Shown here: positions 48,768-64,000 of the stretch, in pieces
Layout of the letters: every line of letters starts with the position of its first letter
Numbering within the stretch: the first letter of the stretch is position 1
Source: Thiothrix subterranea
GTDB lineage: Bacteria; Pseudomonadota; Gammaproteobacteria; Thiotrichales; Thiotrichaceae
Direction of reading: 5' to 3'
DNA length: 64,000 nucleotides
Assembly (NCBI RefSeq): GCF_030930995.1
Contig: NZ_CP133217.1
Location: 62,001 to 126,000 of the forward strand
Position numbers and translations under genes: made by a program
The notes under the pieces: model-generated
Databases searched by the model: none
Seen by the model: only the letters and a program-made list of their open reading frames with translations
Told to the model about the DNA's origin: nothing

Positions 48768-48785
48768 TGATGGTCACTCTTATCA

Positions 48786-49259
<474 letters not shown>

Positions 49260-49275
49260 TCATATCACCAGTGAA

Positions 49276-49650
49276 TTACTTCTTAGGACGCTTCGTGCCG
49301 TACTTGGAACGAGCCTGTTTACGGTTTTTAACACCCTGTGTATCCAAACTACCACGAACGGTATGGTAACGAACACCCGGAAGGTCTTTTACACGACCGC
49401 CGCGAATCAGTACAACCGAGTGTTCCTGGAGATTATGGCCTTCACCACCGATATAACTGGTGACTTCAAAACCATTGGTCAGACGCACACGAGCAACCTT
49501 ACGCATAGCGGAGTTCGGCTTTTTAGGCGTGGTTGTATAAACACGGGTGCAAACACCACGGCGCTGCGGACAAGCCTCTAGCGCTGGCACCTTGCTTTTC
49601 TCTACTTTGCTTTGGCGCGGTTTACGCACCAATTGGTTTACTGTTGCCAT
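49276..49650 (-). CDS. rpsL: 30S ribosomal protein S12
   Basis: S12 controls decoding accuracy. The 124 residues have [17 protein letters not shown] and [17 protein letters not shown]. Lysines 43 and 88, the sites of common streptomycin-resistance changes, are wild type. It is the first gene of the str group, with its own strong promoter at 49749-49777. Confidence 0.98.
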   Translation of the reverse strand: MATVNQLVRKPRQSKVEKSKVPALEACPQRRGVCTRVYTTTPKKPNSAMRKVARVRLTNGFEVTSYIGGEGHNLQEHSVVLIRGGRVKDLPGVRYHTVRGSLDTQGVKNRKQARSKYGTKRPKK

Positions 49651-49748
49651 ATCCTGAAATTATCTCCTGGAATCACGAGGAATCTGCTTGGCTTGCCTTG
49701 TCCCCATAAAGAAGTCAGACCGGAAATCGGTCTACTTAAGGAGGCAAG

Positions 49749-49777
49749 ATTCTAGGGATCGGGAAGCCTCCTGTCAA
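49749..49777 (-). promoter_or_regulatory. Sigma-70 promoter of the rpsL (str) operon
   Basis: On the minus strand TTGACA, 17 bases, and TAGAAT make a near-consensus promoter, about 100 bases upstream of rpsL. The -35 element falls within the hairpin that follows rpoC. Confidence 0.8.
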
Positions 49778-49789
49778 GGAGGTTTTCCC
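49761..49789 (-). terminator. Hairpin after rpoC, overlapping the rpsL promoter
   Basis: CCTCCT and AGGAGG pair around a 4-base loop and are flanked by GGGAA/TTCCC that can extend the stem. No T-run follows, so it may be a Rho-linked or weak stop. The rpsL -35 box lies inside it. Confidence 0.5.
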
Positions 49790-49812
49790 GATTGTTATGT
49801 CTTCAACTAATA

Positions 49813-54003
<4,191 letters not shown>

Positions 54004-54018
54004 CGGCAAAATCCTGTG

Positions 54019-58122
<4,104 letters not shown>

Positions 58123-58195
58123 CGTCTTTCCTCTTCTGGAATCAGAACCCCGGCGCACAACATAAACTGCCGGATTTTTCACTCGCCTTAATAAG

Positions 58196-58231
58196 CGAGA
58201 AAAGGCCGACAGTACTTATGCACTGCCAGCC
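58196..58231 (-). terminator. Hairpin between rplL and rpoB, candidate attenuator
   Basis: On the minus strand GGCTGGCAGT pairs with ACTGTCGGCC, with two G-U pairs, and is followed by TTTTCTC. It resembles the partial terminator between rplL and rpoB in E. coli that lowers rpoBC expression relative to L7/L12. Confidence 0.65.
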
Positions 58232-58280
58232 TGCAAGGTATGTAAGAACTAGTTGCAGTGCAACATGCTCGACCTCAATA

Positions 58281-58655
58281 TTACTTGAGTTCGACAGTAG
58301 CGCCTGCGGCTTCTAGCTCTGCTTTCAATTTCGCTGCGTCGTCCTTGCTTGCTGCTTCCTTCACAACGGAAGGAACGCCTTCAACCATGTCTTTTGCTTC
58401 TTTCAAGCCCAGACCGGTTGCGCCACGGACAACTTTGATAACGTTGATTTTGTTAGCACCAAAGCTAGTCATTACAACGTTGAATTCAGTTTGTTCTTCA
58501 ACCACAGCAGCAGCTTCACCAGCAGCAGCAGGGCCAGCGACAGCAACAGCAGCCGTTACGCCAAATTTCTCTTCGATCGCTGAAATCAGATCAACGATTT
58601 CAGTTACCGTCATGTTGGCAAACGTTTCCAACATATCTTCTTTAGTACAAGCCAT
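58281..58655 (-). CDS. rplL: 50S ribosomal protein L7/L12
   Basis: L7/L12 forms the flexible stalk that recruits translation GTPases. The 124 residues have an N-terminal dimerisation part ([15 protein letters not shown]), an Ala/Gly-rich hinge at about residues 35-52, and the C-terminal domain with [21 protein letters not shown]. It follows rplJ by 28 bases. Confidence 0.98.
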   Translation of the reverse strand: MACTKEDMLETFANMTVTEIVDLISAIEEKFGVTAAVAVAGPAAAGEAAAVVEEQTEFNVVMTSFGANKINVIKVVRGATGLGLKEAKDMVEGVPSVVKEAASKDDAAKLKAELEAAGATVELK

Positions 58656-58683
58656 TTTGTTTCTCCAAAACCTAAATCAGTAA

Positions 58684-59202
58684 TCAATCCAAGCTAATGC
58701 CAGCGGCTTCAGCTTTTTGGTCACGCAATGCAGCAAGAGTGCGAGCGAATTTATCCAACGGTGCACGCAGGACAGCAGCCAAGGTGGCCAGTGCCTGATC
58801 GCGGGTTGGCAATTTCGCCAGACGATCCAATTCAGAAGCTGGGAGCATAGCACCGTCGATAGCGACGAACTTCACTTCCATCTTGTCATGGGCTTTGTCT
58901 TTCTTGAAGTCTTTAATCAGACGTGCCGCTGAGCCTGGGTCTTCCTGAGAAAACGCCAATACCAACGGGCCAACCAAACCGTCTTGGATACACTCGAAAG
59001 CAGTACCTTTAACAGCGATTCGCGCCAGATTATTCTTCACAACACGCAGGTACACCCCATTCTTACGTGCGTTTTGACGCAACGTAGTGAGTTGAGCTAC
59101 GGTCAATCCACGGTACTCAGCAGCTACCGCAGAATAAGCACTTGCAGCAACTGCGGCCACTTCAGAGACAATCTCTTTTTTCTCTTGCAGTGTTAATGCC
59201 AC
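58684..59202 (-). CDS. rplJ: 50S ribosomal protein L10
   Basis: L10 anchors the L7/L12 stalk and, in the L10-L12 complex, represses its own leader. The 172 residues begin MALTLQEKKEIVSEVAAVA and include AEYRGLTVAQLTTLRQNARK and the C-terminal L12-binding helix. A long leader lies upstream. Confidence 0.98.
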   Translation of the reverse strand: MALTLQEKKEIVSEVAAVAASAYSAVAAEYRGLTVAQLTTLRQNARKNGVYLRVVKNNLARIAVKGTAFECIQDGLVGPLVLAFSQEDPGSAARLIKDFKKDKAHDKMEVKFVAIDGAMLPASELDRLAKLPTRDQALATLAAVLRAPLDKFARTLAALRDQKAEAAGISLD

Positions 59203-59410
59203 GTTATCTACTCCTGGTTTGGCGGATAATCCACCATTTATCGATCACTTGCCGGAAATCCGGTTTGCGAAGGAAACAGCGTCCCAAACCATCTTACTGA
59301 CTCGGGGAACGCCATCTGCGCAGGTTCTCTACACGTAGTGCAGAACCATTAAGCTTCATACGAAGCACCTACGGTCTCTGACGACATACATCCTGTATAT
59401 CTTTTTGCCT
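59203..59410 (-). promoter_or_regulatory. Long leader upstream of rplJ, likely L10 leader RNA
   Basis: About 260 bases separate rplA from rplJ, far more than between other genes of this cluster. The part next to rplJ has several complementary stretches, for example GGTTCTGCAC...GTAGAGAACC on the minus strand. Gammaproteobacterial rplJ genes carry an L10-binding leader here. The assignment rests on position; I cannot fold it fully by eye. Confidence 0.5.
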
Positions 59411-59417
59411 TGCGGCT

Positions 59418-59459
59418 GTTTCCATCCTTGGAAACGGAGAATGGGGCGATAACGCCCCA
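59418..59459 (-). terminator. Two hairpins after rplA
   Basis: TGGGGCG/CGCCCCA (59442-59459) and GTTTCCA/TGGAAAC (59418-59435) are perfect 7-bp stems in series just after rplA. Neither has a strong T-run. They may reduce read-through or protect the rplKA mRNA end. Confidence 0.5.
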
Positions 59460-59464
59460 ATCCA

Positions 59465-60160
59465 TTAGTAAGACAGTGATGCGTTATCGACTGTCAAACC
59501 AGTACCCATGGTGGTGGATACGGAAACTTTCTTCAGGTAGATACCTTTGGACGTGGATGGCTTCATTTTTACCAAGTCTGCTACCAGAGCATTGATATTG
59601 CCAACCAGCTTATCGGTATCAAAATCAACGTTACCAACGGAACAATGGATGATACCACCCTTGTCTGTGCGGTAACGGACTTGACCGGCCTTAGCATTGC
59701 GGACAGCACCAGCAACGTCAGGGGTCACAGTGCCAACTTTCGGGTTAGGCATCAAACCGCGTGGACCGAGGATTTGACCCAATTGACCGACCACGCGCAT
59801 CGCGTCCGGGCTGGCAATGACTACGTCAAAATCCATCTTGCCTGCTTTGATGTCAGCCGCAAGATCGTCGAAACCCACGATGTCTGCACCAGCAGCCGTT
59901 GCTGCTTCAGCGTTTGCACCTTGTGCAAATACGGCAACACGCACCGTTTTACCATTGCCGTTTGGCAACACGGTAGAACCACGCACGACTTGGTCAGATT
60001 TACGTGGGTCAACACCGAGGTTGAAGCTCACGTCAACGCTTTCCAAAAACTTGGCACGTGGCAAAGATTTCAAGGTATCCAGCGCATCAGCAATGGCGTA
60101 AGCCTTGGTGCGGTCGATCTTTTCAGCGATTGCCTTTTGGCGTTTAGTCAATTTTGCCAT
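59465..60160 (-). CDS. rplA: 50S ribosomal protein L1
   Basis: L1 forms the stalk that handles E-site tRNA and represses the rplKA operon in E. coli. The 231 residues contain [21 protein letters not shown] and [15 protein letters not shown]. It starts one base after the rplK stop codon, so the two are coupled. Confidence 0.98.
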   Translation of the reverse strand: MAKLTKRQKAIAEKIDRTKAYAIADALDTLKSLPRAKFLESVDVSFNLGVDPRKSDQVVRGSTVLPNGNGKTVRVAVFAQGANAEAATAAGADIVGFDDLAADIKAGKMDFDVVIASPDAMRVVGQLGQILGPRGLMPNPKVGTVTPDVAGAVRNAKAGQVRYRTDKGGIIHCSVGNVDFDTDKLVGNINALVADLVKMKPSTSKGIYLKKVSVSTTMGTGLTVDNASLSY

Positions 60161-60161
60161 C

Positions 60162-60593
60162 TTACATGCCCTCCACTTCTAGCCCCATGCTACGCGCAGT
60201 GCCTGCGATGGTGCGGATTGCCGCTTCCATACTGGCTGCTGTCAAGTCTGGTGTTTTTGCCTTAGCAATTTCTTCCAGTTGTGCAACGGTGACTTTGCCA
60301 ACTTTATTGCTATTCGGTTTTGCACTACCCGATTTGATACCGACTGCTTTTTTCAGCAGAACAGAAGCTGGTGTGGTTTTCATTACAAACGTAAAGCTCT
60401 TATCGCTGTACGCTGTAATAACAACAGGTGTAGGCAGGCCGACTTCAAGGTTCTGTGTCGCAGCATTGAATGCTTTACAGAATTCCATGATGTTCAGACC
60501 ACGTTGACCGAGTGCAGGGCCGATAGGTGGACTTGGGTTTGCTTTACCAGCCGGAACTTGCAGCTTGATAAAAGCGATGACTTTCTTTGCCAT
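60162..60593 (-). CDS. rplK: 50S ribosomal protein L11
   Basis: L11 is part of the GTPase-associated centre and is needed for RelA activation. The 143 residues begin [20 protein letters not shown] and hold [23 protein letters not shown]. It lies between nusG and rplA. Confidence 0.98.
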   Translation of the reverse strand: MAKKVIAFIKLQVPAGKANPSPPIGPALGQRGLNIMEFCKAFNAATQNLEVGLPTPVVITAYSDKSFTFVMKTTPASVLLKKAVGIKSGSAKPNSNKVGKVTVAQLEEIAKAKTPDLTAASMEAAIRTIAGTARSMGLEVEGM

Positions 60594-60647
60594 GATATTT
60601 TCCTATAAATGGGTAATAGCGCCTGACGGCTCCCCGTGACTATCTAA

Positions 60648-61181
60648 TCAGGCTTTGCCAACCTGATAGAATTCCAACTCAACGGGCGTTGAGCGACCAA
60701 AAATTTGCACGGCAACCAACAAGCGGCTTTTTTCATAATTGACTTCTTCGACTACGCCGTTGAAATCTTTAAATGGCCCATCAGTCACACGCACGACTTC
60801 ACCCGCATCGAAAAGAACTTTCGGGCGTGGCTTTTCAGCCCCCTCTTCCACTCGACGCATAATGTTATCGACTTCTTTTTGCGTAATGGGGGCTGGCTTA
60901 TCCGCCTTACCACCAATGAAGCCCAGCACCTTTGGCGTTTCTTTCACCATGTGCCACGTTTCATCATTCATTTCCATTTCAACTAACACGTAGCCGGGAA
61001 AGAACTTACGCTCACTTTTACGCTTTTGTCCGTCGCGTATTTCAACCACTTCTTCAGTAGGCACTAGCACACGACCAAAGGACGTTTCCAAACCGAAACG
61101 CACAATGCGCTCTTCAAGCGAGCGCTTAACTTGATTTTCAAAAGCAGAATAAGCTTGAACTACATACCATCGCATTGCCAT
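60648..61181 (-). CDS. nusG: Transcription antitermination factor NusG
   Basis: NusG binds the RNA polymerase clamp and links it to the ribosome or Rho. The 177 residues have an NGN domain ([20 protein letters not shown]) and a C-terminal KOW domain ([18 protein letters not shown]). Its ATG shares a base with the secE stop (TGATG); the conserved MRWY starts two codons later. Confidence 0.98.
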   Translation of the reverse strand: MAMRWYVVQAYSAFENQVKRSLEERIVRFGLETSFGRVLVPTEEVVEIRDGQKRKSERKFFPGYVLVEMEMNDETWHMVKETPKVLGFIGGKADKPAPITQKEVDNIMRRVEEGAEKPRPKVLFDAGEVVRVTDGPFKDFNGVVEEVNYEKSRLLVAVQIFGRSTPVELEFYQVGKA

Positions 61182-61576
61182 CAGACACTTCCTCCGCCGA
61201 GCATACTTTTAACTCCCCAACCAAGCAGGGAATCAACACCCCAGAGAAAGATGGACAGAATCAGAACAATGACCATTACCATTAAGGTAGTCTGCAACGT
61301 TTCAGCACGAGTAGGCCAAACCATCTTGCGAACTTCCAGACGCGAGTCCTTCATAAAGCCCAACAAGCGCTTACCTGACAAACTGGATAGAGCCACAGCC
61401 ACAGCCACACCGACAATAGCTAACAACCCCAACACACGCAGCAACAAAGAGACGGGCTGACCTTGCCAATTTTCAAAATAGTAAAAACCCACAATCCCCA
61501 AGAACAGGAGTGCGATAGAAATGACAAGCTTTACTGTATCCAGCGATGAGCCCTGTTCTTCGGTGTGTACTGACAT
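61181..61576 (-). CDS. secE: Preprotein translocase subunit SecE
   Basis: SecE clamps SecY in the translocon. The 131-residue protein has three membrane helices, as in E. coli, with the conserved amphipathic and last-helix region [25 protein letters not shown]. It overlaps nusG by one base and follows tRNA-Trp. Confidence 0.96.
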   Translation of the reverse strand: MSVHTEEQGSSLDTVKLVISIALLFLGIVGFYYFENWQGQPVSLLLRVLGLLAIVGVAVAVALSSLSGKRLLGFMKDSRLEVRKMVWPTRAETLQTTLMVMVIVLILSIFLWGVDSLLGWGVKSMLGGGSV

Positions 61577-61678
61577 TTATTTTTTACCAAACCTGATAGC
61601 CGAATGACTTTGGATAACACACTGTAAACAGTTTAACCACAATGACCACAATTCATCGTCCAAAGCCATCTATAAAGA

Positions 61679-61754
61679 TGGCAGGCCAAGAGGGAATCGA
61701 ACCCCCAACCTGCGGTTTTGGAGACCGCCGCTCTGCCAATTGAGCTATTGGCCT
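61679..61754 (-). tRNA. tRNA-Trp (CCA anticodon)
   Basis: The 76-base minus-strand sequence folds as a cloverleaf with acceptor AGGCCAA/TTGGCCT, anticodon loop TCTCCAAAA (CCA) and GGTTCGATTCC in the T arm. The 3' CCA is encoded. It lies between tuf and secE, as in Pseudomonas and relatives. Confidence 0.95.
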
Positions 61755-61765
61755 GTAAAGGCAAG

Positions 61766-61795
61766 AAAGAGCAGAGAGAATACTCTCTGCTCTTT
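61766..61795 (-). terminator. Terminator after tuf
   Basis: AAAGAGCAGAGAG and CTCTCTGCTCTTT make a perfect 13-bp stem with a 4-base loop, 19 bases after the tuf stop and 12 bases before tRNA-Trp. tRNA-Trp and secE must then rely on read-through or on a promoter I did not recognise. Confidence 0.85.
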
Positions 61796-61813
61796 CAAAA
61801 CACAAGGTGTTAT

Positions 61814-63004
<1,191 letters not shown>

Positions 63005-63036
63005 GATCGATAACTTCCGTTAAATTCCTGAATAAT

Positions 63037-63112
<76 letters not shown>

Positions 63113-63141
63113 AAAACCATTTTAACGACTCAGCCAGAAAT

Positions 63142-63215
63142 TGGAGCGGGTGATGGGAATCGAACCCACACAATCAGCTTGGAAGGCTGAAGTTCTACCA
63201 TTGAACTACACCCGC
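63142..63215 (-). tRNA. tRNA-Gly (TCC anticodon)
   Basis: The 74-base minus-strand cloverleaf has acceptor GCGGGTG/CACCCGC, anticodon loop CTTCCAA (TCC), GGTTCGATTCC in the T arm and an encoded CCA. Confidence 0.95.
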
Positions 63216-63282
63216 CTGAAGTCGTGTGCCCACACCGTACCGCATGACAATATGCATCAAGCTGAACGTGCAAACTAAAATA

Positions 63283-63367
63283 TGGTGGAGGGAGAAGGAT
63301 TCGAACCTTCGAAGGCAGTGCCAACAGATTTACAGTCTGTCCCCTTTGACCGCTCGGGAATCCCTCC
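63283..63367 (-). tRNA. tRNA-Tyr (GTA anticodon)
   Basis: The 85-base minus-strand gene has acceptor GGAGGGA/TCCCTCC, anticodon loop CTGTAAATC (GTA), the long variable arm of a class II tRNA, and an encoded CCA. It is the first gene of the tRNA-tuf transcript. Confidence 0.95.
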
Positions 63368-63383
63368 GACTGGAAAGGACGGC

Positions 63384-63412
63384 ATTTTGAGTGAATCACT
63401 CGTCAATGTCAA
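63384..63412 (-). promoter_or_regulatory. Promoter of the tRNA-Tyr/Gly/Thr–tuf operon
   Basis: On the minus strand TTGACA, 17 bases, and CAAAAT stand 17 bases before tRNA-Tyr. The -35 is perfect and the -10 matches four of six. Confidence 0.6.
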
Positions 63413-63551
63413 CCTTGAAAAAGCAGAATTTTGTCATTAATTTTCGACGGCTAAACTGGTAAGTTCGTCGGCTTAATTGTTACAAAAATTAGCGGACTTG
63501 ATCATAATGCGTATCGTATACAAAAATCCAGTTTTTATTTAGGAACCATCA

Positions 63552-64000
63552 ATGAAAGTTACAATTTACGGTTCGGGCTATGTCGGCCTAGTCACCGGTG
63601 CTTGCTTAGCACAAGTGGGCAATGACGTGCTCTGCGTCGACGTTGATGAACGCAAAATCAACATGTTACTCAATGGCGAAATCCCCATTCATGAACCCGG
63701 TCTTGACAAAATGGTGCAAGCCAACATTGCAGCGGGGCGTCTAAAATTCACGTTATCAGCGACGGAAGGTGTTGCACACGGTTTATTTCAGTTTATCGCG
63801 GTTGGCACACCACCGGATGAAGACGGCTCGGCTGACCTGCGCTATGTACTCACCGTAGCCCGCTCGATTGCACAACACATGGACGGCTACCGTATTGTGG
63901 TCGACAAATCCACCGTCCCCGTCGGTACGGCTGACCGCGTGCGAGCAGCAATGCAGGAGGTGTTGGAGCAACGCGCCTTCAACGCCGAATTCGACGTGGT
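63552..64000 (+). CDS. UDP-glucose/GDP-mannose dehydrogenase family protein (3' truncated by window)
   Basis: The first 149 codons of a UDP-glucose 6-dehydrogenase type enzyme are present; the gene runs off the window. The N-terminal Rossmann motif is [18 protein letters not shown] with Gly8, Gly10 and Gly13, followed by VDVDERK, the substrate-side [21 protein letters not shown] and [11 protein letters not shown]. These fit an enzyme that makes UDP-glucuronate for surface polysaccharide. GDP-mannose dehydrogenase is less likely but cannot be excluded without the rest. Confidence 0.9.
   Translation, partial: MKVTIYGSGYVGLVTGACLAQVGNDVLCVDVDERKINMLLNGEIPIHEPGLDKMVQANIAAGRLKFTLSATEGVAHGLFQFIAVGTPPDEDGSADLRYVLTVARSIAQHMDGYRIVVDKSTVPVGTADRVRAAMQEVLEQRAFNAEFDV

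Noticed and set aside
63480-63551. Sigma-70 promoter for the dehydrogenase gene
   Set aside because: A TTACAA-N17-CATAAT pair can be written, but the -35 matches only three of six positions, so I do not list it as a feature.

Overview
The window comes from a gammaproteobacterial chromosome of roughly half GC. The evidence is the gene order tRNA-Tyr/Gly/Thr–tuf–tRNA-Trp–secE–nusG–rplKAJL–rpoBC–rpsLG–fusA–S10/spc/alpha operons, together with ZapD, EttA, OxyR, a DXP-pathway dxs, a type II secretion operon and a Tae4-like amidase. A Thiotrichales-type organism (Thiothrix relatives) would fit, but that is an inference from overall character and not from a marker comparison.

Layout: 0-0.9 kb holds a small hypothetical gene and a candidate toxin-antitoxin pair. 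0.9-2.6 kb is ettA. 2.6-7.5 kb mixes surface-polysaccharide genes (flippase, PHP-type tyrosine phosphatase, WecA-like transferase) with oxyR. 7.5-13.2 kb is a gspE-F-G-H-I-J-K operon; gspC, gspD, gspL and gspM are not in the window. 13.3-16.7 kb has a DUF3025 gene, a SPOR-domain membrane protein, a Tae4-like amidase overlapping a lipoprotein gene (candidate effector/immunity pair), and an HNH endonuclease. 16.8-19.4 kb is the most unusual part: two tandem genes for paralogous 31-residue membrane peptides, rpoH with a perfect CIRCE operator upstream, and a divergent gene for a 373-residue heptad-repeat coiled coil. 19.4-21.5 kb holds two DUF302 genes, a small membrane protein and a DoxX protein. 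21.5-24.6 kb is xseB-ispA-dxs. 24.8-27.3 kb has a DUF2914 gene, coaE-zapD and rpsT. 27.4-32.9 kb is a membrane protein gene followed by bioB-mnmG-rsmG-parA-parB, a chromosome-partition cluster often found near oriC (no dnaA or exact parS was seen).

32.9-63.4 kb is one long minus-strand block for transcription and translation. It runs from four tRNA genes and tuf through secE-nusG, rplKAJL-rpoBC, the str genes, and the fused S10, spc and alpha operons to rplQ. Three details stand out. A decayed 3' fragment of a second tuf gene lies between fusA and rpsJ. The rpsJ-rplC gap contains an extended -10 promoter and a perfect palindrome followed by a T-run. A near-consensus promoter for rpsL sits on top of the hairpin after rpoC. 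At 63.55 kb a plus-strand UDP-glucose dehydrogenase-type gene begins and runs off the window.

No insertion sequence, prophage, CRISPR array or rRNA gene was seen.
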